A stretch of DNA of 48,369 bases, from the NCBI GenBank assembly GCA_016935665.1, contig JAFGQN010000058.1, positions 1 through 48,369 on the forward strand, in the 5' to 3' direction. This stretch comes from Deltaproteobacteria bacterium (GTDB lineage Bacteria; Myxococcota_A; Polyangia; JAAYKL01). The notes beneath the pieces are model-generated. The model saw only the letters and a program-made list of their open reading frames with translations, was not told the origin of the DNA and searched no databases. A program made the translations under genes and the position numbers. Positions 10,535 through 20,191 of the stretch are shown piece by piece (positions within the stretch are counted from its first letter, which is position 1; every line of letters starts with the position of its first letter).

Positions 10535-12171
10535 CAGGAATCCTCAGGGGCGTCGTTGGAACCACTGGACCGCTCGAGATCGATGATTTTCGAACGCCCC
10601 ACATAATCTTTGGTGGTGTATTCGGTTAATTTGCTCAATTTTCGGACGATTGCAGTCATGCGATCCACTTCCTGCTCCATGGCATTCAACAGTCGTGTCG
10701 TATGACCCTCGGAATCGCTCAGCACCCTTTTGAACATGGCAAGGCTGGTGAGTACTGCCGTCAGCGGCTGGTTCAGTTCGTGTGCAGCGGCTCCCGCAAC
10801 TTCCATAATCGCGGTTTGCTTTTCGGATTTTATTAATTGCTCCTGAGCTTCCACCAACTGTTTTGCCGTCATGCGTTCTTCGGTGACATCACGCATGGTC
10901 AGCAGTGTCATGCCCTCGGAACCGAGCAGTGCCGCAGAAGTGGACACTATTTTTTTGGCAGATTCGGTATCCGTTGGGGCGAAAATCTGAAGGTCGATGG
11001 ATATGCGTCGTCCACGTTCGCTTTGCTCAATCAGAGATTCAAACTGGGAAATTTGATCCTGAGGCAGCAGGTTGAAAAACGGAACCCCTTTTATCTCGGA
11101 CACCTGATGCCCCAAAATGGCGGCGCCTTCGGGATTAATGAAGACCACCACTCCGGAATCGCTGAGGACCACCATGCCGTCCACGGCGCCATTGAAAAAA
11201 TCCTCGTAGGGTTGCAACGCGGCCAAACGGTTTTGCGCCTCGTTTTGAACGCGTTTGATTTGCTGGTCCTTTTTATGCAGAGATTCGGTGATTTCGTGAT
11301 TTCTAAGGGCGATTGCCGTGGCGTTGGCCACAGTTTGACAAAACACCAGCTCCCGCTGATGAAACATCTCACGTTTGTCTGAATACCGAAGGAAGATGAC
11401 GCCAAGAACGTTGTCTTCTTCAACAATGGGAAACAGAGCGATGGATTTAACGCTAACGCTGCGTAACTTGGGCAATACGCTGTGCAGCACCTTGGAATCG
11501 GTTACGTCGGAGACGATCAGTGGGCTGGCAGTTTCCACAACACTTTTGATTTCGGGATATCCATCCAGATTGATAATTAAATCCTGAATTTCAGCATCAT
11601 CGCTGGAGGCAATCACCAGTCCCAGGTCGCCCTCCGGCCGGACCAGTACCACTGAACCTCTGTCCGCATGCAATTCCGCAGACAAAATGGAGATCATGTC
11701 GTACAGGCTATCGAGCAGATCTCCGGTCCCAACCAGCTTGGATGTGATCTCGATGAGCATCCACGAATCGCGAACCTTAAAGGCCAGTTGTTCAGCGGTG
11801 GAGATGCGTTTGGCCTGGGCGCCCACTCGCGCCAGCAGACTGAATACAGTAAAGGGGGACACCAGCACATCGTCAACTGAGGCATTCATGAGTTGACCCA
11901 CCAAATCTGTATAGCCGTCGATGATGGCGATAATGCCAACCTGCCTGGACTCATTTTCGCGCAGCGCCTGGCAGAGTGCGAGCACTTTTTCAACGTTTAG
12001 TTGCGTATCAATCAGAAACAGCCGGCTGAGGCCGGTTTCCACTGCCTGAATGGCTTCTTCTTCTGTAGAAATCAGCACCAGAGAACAATCCGCTTGTTGT
12101 AACCCCTCTTTAATTTTCTGGTGTAACTGAATATCTGCGGTCGCGAGTGCGATAGTTTGCGGCTGAATCAT
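10534..12171 (-). CDS. Receiver-GAF-PAS-DHp protein lacking a histidine-kinase ATPase domain
   Basis: Domains in order: a receiver-like domain (about 1-130, with LFLIDTQL at the acceptor position but Ser in place of the conserved Lys, VLVSPF), a GAF domain (about 140-290), a PAS domain (about 330-440, GAVDGMVVLSDSGVVVFINPEG), and a DHp helix with the H-box AAAHELNQPLTAVL. The protein then ends within about 60 residues: there is no N-box, DxG or GxG motif, so it cannot bind ATP like a kinase. The frame opens at TTG 12207, but ATG 12171 follows a promoter so closely that the mRNA may be leaderless. It overlaps the next kinase gene by one base. A partner role for that kinase is inferred. Confidence 0.8.
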   Translation of the reverse strand: MIQPQTIALATADIQLHQKIKEGLQQADCSLVLISTEEEAIQAVETGLSRLFLIDTQLNVEKVLALCQALRENESRQVGIIAIIDGYTDLVGQLMNASVDDVLVSPFTVFSLLARVGAQAKRISTAEQLAFKVRDSWMLIEITSKLVGTGDLLDSLYDMISILSAELHADRGSVVLVRPEGDLGLVIASSDDAEIQDLIINLDGYPEIKSVVETASPLIVSDVTDSKVLHSVLPKLRSVSVKSIALFPIVEEDNVLGVIFLRYSDKREMFHQRELVFCQTVANATAIALRNHEITESLHKKDQQIKRVQNEAQNRLAALQPYEDFFNGAVDGMVVLSDSGVVVFINPEGAAILGHQVSEIKGVPFFNLLPQDQISQFESLIEQSERGRRISIDLQIFAPTDTESAKKIVSTSAALLGSEGMTLLTMRDVTEERMTAKQLVEAQEQLIKSEKQTAIMEVAGAAAHELNQPLTAVLTSLAMFKRVLSDSEGHTTRLLNAMEQEVDRMTAIVRKLSKLTEYTTKDYVGRSKIIDLERSSGSNDAPEDS

Positions 12172-12178
12172 GTAATGC

Positions 12179-12207
12179 ACTATATCTGTTAATCGCCAAA
12201 AGCTCAA
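12179..12207 (-). promoter_or_regulatory. Promoter giving a possibly leaderless kinase-pair mRNA
   Basis: Minus strand: TTGAGC (12202-12207), 17-base spacer, TATAGT (12179-12184). Only 7 bases separate the -10 box from ATG 12171, and no Shine-Dalgarno sequence precedes that ATG, so transcription may start at or next to the start codon. Confidence 0.5.
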
Positions 12208-12410
12208 TCAAAGACAATTTGATAATGGCCGTAAGTGCACATTCCATACGAATTGGGTTTCAAGAGTCGCCTGTTGATGGATGTGTCTCATATCCCATGG
12301 ATTGTTTCAATGCAGATGAGACAGTTCACAATATTGTAATACAAACCCGGTGATGATTCTTCGGGGGAGGATGCAGAGACATCACTGGGCGGATATTTGC
12401 GGGCAACTCA

Positions 12411-12444
12411 TTTCGACGGCGAAATCATAATTCGATGGTATAGT
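12411..12444 (+). promoter_or_regulatory. Putative cysK promoter/operator
   Basis: A TATAGT -10-like box at 12439-12444 lies about 80 bases before cysK. Just upstream is the inverted repeat TTTCG-N4-CGAAA (12411-12424). No good -35 box is visible, which would fit a promoter that needs an activator. The rest of 12208-12525 shows no gene. Confidence 0.35.
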
Positions 12445-12525
12445 ACTTGCTAATTCCTCGTTTCGTAATCAATGGATACATAGCTCGCTGTTTGAGCGGG
12501 TTGAGTTCGAATGAAAGGATTGGGA

Positions 12526-13449
12526 ATGTCACGAATTGCGAATAATATTACTGAGCTAATTGGGGGGACGCCCCTGGTAAAATTAAATCGTATGGCGCCG
12601 GCGGATGCCACGGTGCTGGTCAAGCTGGAGTCGTTCAATCCACTGTCCAGTGTGAAGGATCGTATTGCCGCCAATATGGTGGCGGCTGCGGAAGCGGCTG
12701 GCAAGATAAACAGTGACACCACTCTGGTTGAACCCACCAGTGGCAATACCGGAATCGGGTTGGCGTTTGTGTGCGCCGCCCGCGGGTATAAACTGGTTCT
12801 AACCATGCCGGATACGATGAGTGTCGAACGTCGAAAAATGCTGGCGGCGCTTGGCGCCAAACTGGTGTTGACGCCAGGCAATGAAGGGATGAAAGGAGCT
12901 ATCTCCCGCGCCGACCAAATAATGGCCGAGAACGAAAATCATCTGATACTGGGGCAGTTTTCCAATCCGGCCAATCCGCAAATCCATCGAGAAACGACGG
13001 CGGTTGAAATCTGGGACGACACGGATGGTGCGGTGGACATTTTCGTGGCGGGTGTTGGTACCGGTGGCACCATAACCGGTGTAGGGGAGGTTCTCAAGAA
13101 ACGCAAAGCCGGCGTGAAAATCGTAGCCGTTGAACCGATGGACTCGCCTGTTATTTCGGGTGGCGCCCCTGGATCCCATAAAATCCAGGGAATTGGTGCC
13201 GGGTTCATTCCCGAAAACCTGAATCTGGCCATTGTCGATGAAGTGATTAAAGTCGACCATGCGGATGCCGGAAAGACGGCCCGTGAGCTTGGCCAGACAG
13301 AGGGTATCCTGGGGGGGATTTCTTCGGGGGCAAATGTCTATGCGGCCCTGCAGCTGGCCAAACGACCTGAAAACATAGGAAAAACAATTGTGACTGTGGT
13401 ATGTGACACGGGCGAACGGTATTTGAGCACATGGCTTTTTGAACAATAA
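12526..13449 (+). CDS. cysK: Cysteine synthase A (O-acetylserine sulfhydrylase)
   Basis: PLP enzyme that makes cysteine from O-acetylserine and sulfide. The PLP lysine is Lys44 in [16 protein letters not shown] binds the substrate, [10 protein letters not shown] binds the cofactor phosphate, and GGISSGA closes the site. AAAGGA upstream favours ATG 12526 over the in-frame ATG 12511; this gives 307 residues. cysE follows 28 bases later, so the operon makes both the acceptor and the cysteine. Confidence 0.96.
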   Translation: MSRIANNITELIGGTPLVKLNRMAPADATVLVKLESFNPLSSVKDRIAANMVAAAEAAGKINSDTTLVEPTSGNTGIGLAFVCAARGYKLVLTMPDTMSVERRKMLAALGAKLVLTPGNEGMKGAISRADQIMAENENHLILGQFSNPANPQIHRETTAVEIWDDTDGAVDIFVAGVGTGGTITGVGEVLKKRKAGVKIVAVEPMDSPVISGGAPGSHKIQGIGAGFIPENLNLAIVDEVIKVDHADAGKTARELGQTEGILGGISSGANVYAALQLAKRPENIGKTIVTVVCDTGERYLSTWLFEQ

Positions 13450-13477
13450 CGGTTAATTCCCAGCAGGAGTGACGCAT

Positions 13478-14470
13478 ATGACTGATCGCAAACGACACCA
13501 ACACAGCTGCTGCACCGCACCACCACCGCAGCAACCGAATGCAGATGAGAACAGAATTCAGCTGGCTGAAATAGTTAATGAACTTTGCAGTCACTGCGGG
13601 GACTCGAGATTGAACGGTTTTTCCAGTCCCAAGCCCATGCCGCTGCCCAAACGGGACAAGATTGTTCAGATTGTGGAAGAACTTCGCAGCGTCCTTTTTC
13701 CCGGGTACTTTGGCACATCCAACATTAACGTGGAGAACATGCGTTTCCATGTGGGCTCCGCTCTTGATCATCTTTTAAGGACGTTTGCCGAACAGGTTCG
13801 ACGAGGATTGTGTTTCAGGTGTCCGCAGGTGAATGCGGGCGACGCCAAATGTTTCGACTGCGAGCAGAGGGCTGTGCGGATTACCAATCAGTTTACGGCT
13901 CAATTGCCCAATATCCAGCGCATGCTTGCAGCGGATGTACAAGCGGCCTTTGAAGGAGACCCGGCGGCAAATACGCCGGATGAAGCGATTTTCTGTTACC
14001 CGGGAATTCTGGCGATTACCAATTACCGGCTTGCCCATGAGCTTTACAAACTGGATGTGCCGGTGATTCCCCGCATTATCACCGAGCACGCTCACAGTAT
14101 CACCGGGATTGATATTCATCCTGGGGCGCAAATTGGCGAAGGTTTTTTTATTGACCACGGTACCGGTGTGGTGGTGGGAGAAACCTGTATATTCGGCAAA
14201 CACGTGAAGTTGTACCAGGGCGTTACACTTGGGGCCAAAAGCTTCCCCAAAGACGTGGATGGCAATCCGGTGAAAGGCATACCACGCCATCCGATTCTGG
14301 AAGACGATGTGACAATATACTCAAACGCCACTATTTTAGGACGGGTGCGCATTGGTCAAGGATCGGTCATTGGCGGCAACGTTTGGCTGACCCATGGTGT
14401 GCCACCCTACAGCACTGTGACTCAGGCGCGATTGCGTGAAGACGCCTGGAGCGACGGCGGCGGCATCTAG
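13478..14470 (+). CDS. cysE: Serine O-acetyltransferase
   Basis: Makes O-acetylserine from serine and acetyl-CoA, the substrate of the cysK product next to it. The C-terminal third shows left-handed beta-helix hexapeptides (GIDIHPGAQIGEGFFIDHG, VVVGETCIFGKHVKLYQG, GSVIGGNVWL) typical of the family. The helical N-terminal part is long (total 330 residues against about 270 in E. coli) and includes a Cys-rich stretch (residues 108-127 with CFRCP and CFDC) plus an N-terminal CC pair. AGGAG at 13465-13469 sets ATG 13478. The extra cysteines could bind metal; that is speculative. Confidence 0.92.
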   Translation: MTDRKRHQHSCCTAPPPQQPNADENRIQLAEIVNELCSHCGDSRLNGFSSPKPMPLPKRDKIVQIVEELRSVLFPGYFGTSNINVENMRFHVGSALDHLLRTFAEQVRRGLCFRCPQVNAGDAKCFDCEQRAVRITNQFTAQLPNIQRMLAADVQAAFEGDPAANTPDEAIFCYPGILAITNYRLAHELYKLDVPVIPRIITEHAHSITGIDIHPGAQIGEGFFIDHGTGVVVGETCIFGKHVKLYQGVTLGAKSFPKDVDGNPVKGIPRHPILEDDVTIYSNATILGRVRIGQGSVIGGNVWLTHGVPPYSTVTQARLREDAWSDGGGI

Positions 14471-14523
14471 ATGCAAAATGGGGATTGCGGATTGATAGCT
14501 ACTGTCTGGAAAGAAGGGGCATG

Positions 14524-15756
14524 ATGCCCGAGATACTCATTTCTGTTTTTGTCGAATCATTTACCTTGTTTGCAATGATGGCGCCCTATCTGCTACTCGG
14601 TGTCGTGGCAGCTGGCGCAATGCATGTGCTGTTGCCTGTTGATTTCGTGTCGAAGCGATTGGGGCAAAAGAGTGTTGGCGTGGTTTTTAAGGCGGGCGCG
14701 CTGGGCGTCCCCATTCCGCTTTGTTCCTGTGGTGTGGTCCCGGTCGCCGCATCGCTGCGTAACAATGGCGCCAGCAAAGGCGCAACGGTCAGTTTTCTGG
14801 TAACGACACCCACCTCCGGTGTGGATTCCATGTTTGCCACCTGGTCGCTGCTGGGGTGGCCGCTGATGGTGTTGCGGGTGTCCGCATCGTTTATTCTGGG
14901 AATTGTAGCCGGCGTTTTGACAAATTTTGCAGACCATGACGCTGCGGCGCCTGTGCCTGTCAAACAGGAACGCGCCAGAACTGATAAGGTATCTCCGGTC
15001 ACCAGCGCCATCCGGTATGCGTTTACAGAATTATACGAAGGCATCTCCAGACCATTGCTGGTGGGTACCCTGCTTGGAGGAATTATAACTGCGCTGATGC
15101 CGGCCGACTTGCTTTCCCAAACTGTGGGGACCGGCGCACTGTCCTATCTGGTGATGCTGGTTGTGGGAATTCCGCTCTACGTCTGTGCCAGTGGTTCGAT
15201 ACCATTGGCTGCGGCGCTACTGGCCAAGGGAATCAGCCCCGGAGCGGCGCTGATATTCCTTATTGCCGGGCCGGCCACCAATGCGGCAACGGTCACGATC
15301 ATTTCGAACATGCTGGGCAAAAAAACGCTGCTTATTTATCTGGCCGTGCTGACGCTGGGCACACTGGGAATGGGAGTGGCGACGGATTGGGTGTTCACTG
15401 CCGCCCAATTTTCGTCACCGGTAATCGAGCACGCGCATGAGCATGGCGAAGTTGCATTTGACTGGTATGAGATTGTGTCTGCGACCGGTTTGCTGGCGCT
15501 GTCGTTTTATTATCTTTTGCAGCCGATTGTTCGTAAACTGAAAACCCGAAAAGGAACGAATATGATTGAACTCACCGTAAACGATATGACCTGTGGTCAC
15601 TGTGCGAAAAACGTTGAGAATGCCGTGTGCCAACTGGATGGAGTCAAATCTGTAACGGCCAATCCCGACAATAAAAAAGTGCTCATCGATGCGGATGAGA
15701 CCCAGCTGTCAGCGCTAAAAGAAGCCATCACCAAAGCGGGATACACTCCACAGTAA
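14524..15756 (+). CDS. SO_0444-type Cu/Zn efflux permease fused to an HMA domain
   Basis: About eight membrane segments in two halves, each with the family motif: PIPLCSCGVVPVAASL in the first half and VGIPLYVCASGSIPLAAALL in the second; also PTSGVDS and GPATNAAT. This is the permease family (DUF318) seen in SO_0444 metal exporters. After the last helix, a soluble heavy-metal-associated domain of about 65 residues begins at MIELTVNDMTCGHC, with the metal-binding CGHC. AAGGGG fits ATG 14524 best; 14521 is an alternative. It follows cysE by 53 bases and may belong to the cysteine operon, which would link metal handling with thiol supply. Substrate is inferred. Confidence 0.85.
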   Translation: MPEILISVFVESFTLFAMMAPYLLLGVVAAGAMHVLLPVDFVSKRLGQKSVGVVFKAGALGVPIPLCSCGVVPVAASLRNNGASKGATVSFLVTTPTSGVDSMFATWSLLGWPLMVLRVSASFILGIVAGVLTNFADHDAAAPVPVKQERARTDKVSPVTSAIRYAFTELYEGISRPLLVGTLLGGIITALMPADLLSQTVGTGALSYLVMLVVGIPLYVCASGSIPLAAALLAKGISPGAALIFLIAGPATNAATVTIISNMLGKKTLLIYLAVLTLGTLGMGVATDWVFTAAQFSSPVIEHAHEHGEVAFDWYEIVSATGLLALSFYYLLQPIVRKLKTRKGTNMIELTVNDMTCGHCAKNVENAVCQLDGVKSVTANPDNKKVLIDADETQLSALKEAITKAGYTPQ

Positions 15757-15855
15757 CACCACAGCCTACCCACGATTTTGGGGGACGAAAAGCCAAACAG
15801 GTTCAAGGGGAAGCCGTTGCTTCCGGACTGGGTATGGATTTGGGCAGTGCTCGAA

Positions 15856-17202
15856 TCAGCGTGAGGAGATGGGGATGTACTGTTTCATGGTGGTCACATT
15901 TTTATATGCCGGACGCATGATTCGTTTTTGAACAAGGATTTCTTCGATGCGGTGGGATACCCATCCGGCCATTCTCGCCATGGCAAACAATGGCGTATAG
16001 ACTTCTCTGGGAATATCCATGCAGTCGTACACAAATCCGCTGTAAAAATCCACGTTGGGCGCCACCACCTTGCCGCCTCCCTTGAATTCGGCAAATGCTT
16101 CGGGTACAACAGCTTCGAGTGCGGCGTAAAGTGCGAATTCGTCGTTGCGCTTTTTCTCCTGAGCCAGTTGTTGGGCGTATTTTTTTAAGATTTTCGCTCT
16201 AGGATCGCTCAATGTGTAAACGGCGTGTCCGAAGCCGTACACTTTACCGGAGCCATTGCCGGCTTCTCCATTGAGTATTTCCAGAATATAGGCGCGCAGT
16301 TGCTCTTTGTCGGTCCAGTCTTTTACGTTGGCTTTAATGTCGTCCATCATCTTCATGACAAACAGGTTGGCGCCGCCGTGCAACGGACCTTTTAAGGAGC
16401 CGAGTGACGCGGCAATGGCAGAGTAGGTATCGGTACCGCTGGACGTCACCACACGGGCTGCAAATGTGGAGTTGTTACCACCACCGTGGTCCGCATGAAG
16501 AACCAGCGCCGTATCCAGCACTGTGGCCTCGGTTTCCGTAAACTCGCCATTGTCGCGAATGAGACTGAGAAAGTTTTCGGCGGTGGTGTATTCCGGGTTG
16601 GATTTGTGAATGATCAGGCTCTTGCGTTTGAAGGCCTCCAGATATACCCGGTATGCATACGCCACAATGCTGGGCACTTTCGCCACCAAATCCACCGACT
16701 GACGCAACAGATTGTCCAAGGAGATGTCGTCGGGGTTTTTGTCCGACGAATACAAAGTGAGCACGGAACGGGCAAGTGCATTCATAATATCGGGTGTGCG
16801 GAAAGTGGAAAGTTGATCACGAACAAAGTTCTTAGGCAGTTCGCGGTGACTGGCCAGTAGTTTCTGGAAAAATGTGAGCTCTTCATTGTTGGGCAGCTTA
16901 CCGGCCAGAAGCAGATAGGCGGTTTCTTCGAACATGGCGTGTTTGCCCTGAAGCGGCGCATCGGAGTTTACCAAATCGTTTACATCGTATCCGCGGTAGA
17001 ACAGTCGACCTTCAACCGGGACCACTTCCTCGTCGTACTTGGTATAGCCCATTACACTGGAGATTTCGGTTAATCCTACCAGTACACCACTGCCATCTTC
17101 ATTTCTTAATCCGCGTTTTACATTAAATTTTTTAAACATATCGTTGGAAATCGAGTCGTTTTCAGCAACTTCCCGACTGAGTGTTTCAAAAAATTTTTCC
17201 AT
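15856..17202 (-). CDS. gltA: Citrate synthase
   Basis: Condenses oxaloacetate and acetyl-CoA in the TCA cycle. Catalytic signatures are visible: VLHADHGGGNNSTF (first His), the GFGHAVYTLSDPRA block (second His) and the Asp-containing VDFYSGFVYDCM region. The N-terminal segment VEGRLFYRGYDV is the usual one. 448 residues. GGAGG sits 7 bases before ATG 17202. It converges with the metal permease. The close family 2-methylcitrate synthase cannot be fully ruled out by reading alone. Confidence 0.92.
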   Translation of the reverse strand: MEKFFETLSREVAENDSISNDMFKKFNVKRGLRNEDGSGVLVGLTEISSVMGYTKYDEEVVPVEGRLFYRGYDVNDLVNSDAPLQGKHAMFEETAYLLLAGKLPNNEELTFFQKLLASHRELPKNFVRDQLSTFRTPDIMNALARSVLTLYSSDKNPDDISLDNLLRQSVDLVAKVPSIVAYAYRVYLEAFKRKSLIIHKSNPEYTTAENFLSLIRDNGEFTETEATVLDTALVLHADHGGGNNSTFAARVVTSSGTDTYSAIAASLGSLKGPLHGGANLFVMKMMDDIKANVKDWTDKEQLRAYILEILNGEAGNGSGKVYGFGHAVYTLSDPRAKILKKYAQQLAQEKKRNDEFALYAALEAVVPEAFAEFKGGGKVVAPNVDFYSGFVYDCMDIPREVYTPLFAMARMAGWVSHRIEEILVQKRIMRPAYKNVTTMKQYIPISSR

Positions 17203-17394
17203 AGTTGTTCCTCCATGTGCACAGGGCCTATGTCCATTACGATAGGTGTTGTTATATGAGTAACTTAATCTAACCAGCGCAGCTTAATGCAGAATGCCGG
17301 TAGGGATGTGATGATTTTTTTGCATAAATCAGCAACTTACTCTCATTTACACCATTTTTTTGATTTTGGGGAGGGGGGGATGCGTTTTTTTTTT

Positions 17395-17409
17395 GTTTCG
17401 TAACGAAAC
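17395..17409. promoter_or_regulatory. Perfect inverted repeat upstream of gltA
   Basis: GTTTCG-TAA-CGAAAC is a perfect 6-base inverted repeat about 195 bases upstream of the gltA start, between helD and gltA, beside a T-run. It has the size of a regulator binding site. A T-run on the plus strand precedes it rather than follows it, so it does not look like a terminator for either strand. Confidence 0.35.
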
Positions 17410-17496
17410 TGTGCTTATTTTGCGATATTTCGAAGAGGTTGATTCGGGGAAGTCCTTTGTTGGACGGCTCCACAGGGCCGCACACTCTTTCTGGAC

Positions 17497-19575
17497 TTAA
17501 ATGGCGCCAGCTTTGGGGATGAACGTTGACGGCGTCCCGGAGTGAGTCAGGGTGAGTCGGTGCATGGCGCGTGTACATGCTACATACAACAGGTTTTTCT
17601 CCATTTCGTTGACATAGTTCTGGTGCGTCACTTCGGGAATCACGACATGATCAAATTCCAGCCCCTTTGAAAGGTGAGCGGTGCAAATCGTGATTCCGTC
17701 TTCGAATGCCGTACTCTGAGCAGTCAGCAAGTGGGCATCCGGATGATGGCGAATGATGGCTGTATGGAGTGTCTCCGTCTGCTTTTGGGATCTGCAGATG
17801 ATGCCCAGCGTGCGATGCGGTCCCTGGGTGAATCGCTCCAGTTCCAACAGGAGATGCGCGCGTTCCGCCTTTGGGGTTTTGCAGGGTATCACCTGTGGGG
17901 CCGAACCGTGTCGCATTACGGGTATCAGATTGGTATTCGGTGAAATGGCGTTGGCAAATTGAGTGATTTCATAGCTGGAGCGATAGCTTTTATGCAACTG
18001 TACAGATTCCGCCTGCGGGAACACTGTGCCAATAGTTTCTGCTCTGGAGGAACTGTACGGATTGACGGATTGAAACGCGTCCCCAAGAATTGTTTTTTCA
18101 CAGTCAAAAAGGCTCGACAAAACAGCATACTGAATCGGGGTGTAGTCCTGCATTTCGTCCACCAGCAGATGCTTGACATCCGTGTATGGGGAGTCAACGC
18201 CTTCCAGGTGCATTTTCAGATAAATGAGTGGGAAAACGTCTGTGTATTCCAGTCGGCCCCCGGATGCCGGTTTAAACAGATGCGGCTTTTCCATCCATGC
18301 AAACAGGTCTTTGTAAAATGCCCTCAGCGTGGATTTTTTTGTCATCTGTCCAATGGCGCGTTTCAATTCCGCACGTTCGGAGGTGGCCAGTTCGACCCGG
18401 TAGTTGACCCATATTTCGTGTTTCACCTTTTCGGCAGTCCATTTGATTCGTTTGGTCAAAGGCAGGTCCGCGCGTTTGTTGAATGCAAGCTCCACCACCC
18501 CTGCGGGTACGGAATAGTTGCCAATAAATATATCGGTGGGCGTGAACCGGGTGGCCTTTATGTGGCCAATGTACGCATCCAGCTGTTTCATGAATTCAAC
18601 AGTGGATTTAACAGCGATGCGGTCGCGCATGGCGTCGTCGCCTTTTTCCAGCAGCAGGTTGGTCTGTTCAACGAAGCTCTGAAACCGTACCTTTCGCTCC
18701 AACAGCTCATCCGCCAGCTGTTCCATACCCAGTTCGGGGATCTGTTCTTCGCCCAGCTCGGGCAGCACGTTGGAAATGAAGTCGCCAAACACTTTGTTTG
18801 GAGAAATAATGAGAATATCTCGTGCGGTCAGCGTATCTTTGTGCCGATAGAGCAAAAAAGCGATGCGATGCAGGGCAATGGAGGTTTTGCCTGACCCGGC
18901 GACCCCCTGGATAATGAGCACAGGGGCGTCTTCATTGCGAATAATGGCATTCTGATCCCGTTGGATGGTGGCCACAATGTTCTTCATGCGGTCATCCGAC
19001 GTGCGGCTGAGTTCTTCCTGGAGCACATCGTCCATAATGTTCAGGCCGCTTTCCAGCACAAATTCCATTTGACCATTGCGAATACGAAACTGGCGTTTGA
19101 GCTCCAGTTCACCTTCCACAATGCCCATGGGGGAGTTGTATTTCGCAGGGCCCAGTTCGTAGTCGTAAAACATCGTGGATACGGGCGCGCGCCAGTCGTA
19201 GATAAGATTTTCGCGGGTCTTTGCGTCCTGAAACGTATGAATTCCCACGTAGATTTTCAAAGGAACGCTTTGGTTTTGGTTTTTTCGGAAATCGATGCGA
19301 CCAAACCAGGGGGATTGTATCAATTTGGCGATTCGCGCCATGCTCCCCTTTGCCACTTCGCCACTTTGCACAATCTGCTGGGCCGCCAGCCGGGTGGAGA
19401 CTTTCTCCGCGTGATCCATGTCGCTGCGATTTTCCCACAAATAGGTTTTCTGGTCTTTGGCTTCCCTTGCATATCGCTGTGCGCGGTCGCTTAGCGCCTC
19501 ATATGCCAGTCTCAATTTCTGCTGCACTGCTTTAAGCTGTCCCTGTTCTTCTGCGTGCGTTCTGGTATTCTTCAT
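17497..19575 (-). CDS. HelD-like superfamily 1 helicase/ATPase
   Basis: Resembles HelD, which binds RNA polymerase and recycles stalled complexes, rather than a DNA-repair UvrD. Features: an N-terminal coiled coil (residues about 5-70), the HelD-typical segment IYDWRAPVSTMFYDYELG, Walker A IQGVAGSGKTSIALHR, motif II LLVDEMQDYTPIQ, motif III ILGDAFQSVNP, and the C-terminal motifs TAHLSKGLEFDHVVIP and LLYVACTRAMHRLTL. The frame starts at 19629, but ATG 19575 gives the natural start (692 residues). It stands alone; gltA lies 294 bases downstream. Confidence 0.85.
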   Translation of the reverse strand: MKNTRTHAEEQGQLKAVQQKLRLAYEALSDRAQRYAREAKDQKTYLWENRSDMDHAEKVSTRLAAQQIVQSGEVAKGSMARIAKLIQSPWFGRIDFRKNQNQSVPLKIYVGIHTFQDAKTRENLIYDWRAPVSTMFYDYELGPAKYNSPMGIVEGELELKRQFRIRNGQMEFVLESGLNIMDDVLQEELSRTSDDRMKNIVATIQRDQNAIIRNEDAPVLIIQGVAGSGKTSIALHRIAFLLYRHKDTLTARDILIISPNKVFGDFISNVLPELGEEQIPELGMEQLADELLERKVRFQSFVEQTNLLLEKGDDAMRDRIAVKSTVEFMKQLDAYIGHIKATRFTPTDIFIGNYSVPAGVVELAFNKRADLPLTKRIKWTAEKVKHEIWVNYRVELATSERAELKRAIGQMTKKSTLRAFYKDLFAWMEKPHLFKPASGGRLEYTDVFPLIYLKMHLEGVDSPYTDVKHLLVDEMQDYTPIQYAVLSSLFDCEKTILGDAFQSVNPYSSSRAETIGTVFPQAESVQLHKSYRSSYEITQFANAISPNTNLIPVMRHGSAPQVIPCKTPKAERAHLLLELERFTQGPHRTLGIICRSQKQTETLHTAIIRHHPDAHLLTAQSTAFEDGITICTAHLSKGLEFDHVVIPEVTHQNYVNEMEKNLLYVACTRAMHRLTLTHSGTPSTFIPKAGAI

Positions 19576-19786
19576 GCTTCTCTTCCGAATGTCGTTTATG
19601 CCCCGCGCTCCAATGATCGCGCACCGCAAAATACAGTTGGGTGAAACAGCGCGTCAACCGTCGAATTGGATTATCTTTTTTTCTGGCACACATATTTCGA
19701 GCGCAGTCTGCCACATCAGACTTATGTGCTTGAATTTGCGTATGTTGTTATCGGGTGTCCCTTTTTAAACAGCAACCAGTTTCGTT

Positions 19787-20191
19787 TCAATTGTCTTTTA
19801 ATGGGAGTTTTTCGGGAAAGATGATTTCAAAGCCCCTTTCGGAAATGCGGCTGTAGACAGGCTTCATGGCCTTGTTCATGGTTTTGGGACAACTGAAACG
19901 CCCGCTGTGGGATCAGTCGCTTTTGGACCCGAATTGGGTCTTTCACAACAATGATGTTGTCTGTTGGAATCGCCGGTTTTTTTTAAAGTTGTTCAATCCC
20001 CGACCTTTGGCGTATTGAGTCGATGGCGCGTGAAAAAACAGGGGATACTCTTTGATTCCATTGATCGGATGCAAAAACCAGAATGTGGAAAACGTTTCCA
20101 TAATAAAGTGGCCATAACGATAGTAAAAATTACCCAGATATATCCCCTTCTCAGACACCGTTCCAAGGCGGACGATGAGACGTGATCGCCA
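19787..20191 (-). pseudogene. Remnant of a GT61-type (DUF563) glycosyltransferase
   Basis: Three minus-strand reading frames join into one recognisable piece. The first carries GNFYYRYGHFIMETFSTFWFL, the typical glycosyltransferase 61 GHF-E-L pattern. After a frameshift near the A-run at about 19978-19985 the text continues PAIPTDNIIVVKDPIRV and QRAFQLS. A second shift near 19890 gives MNKAMKPVYSRISERGFEIIFPEKL and ends at 19787. Both ends of a normal gene are missing. It is clearly dead unless the assembly has errors at both sites. Confidence 0.7.

Noticed and set aside
17270-17578. Minus-strand frame of 102 codons between helD and gltA
   Set aside because: It runs out of the helD 3' end into low-complexity A-runs and shows no protein character.
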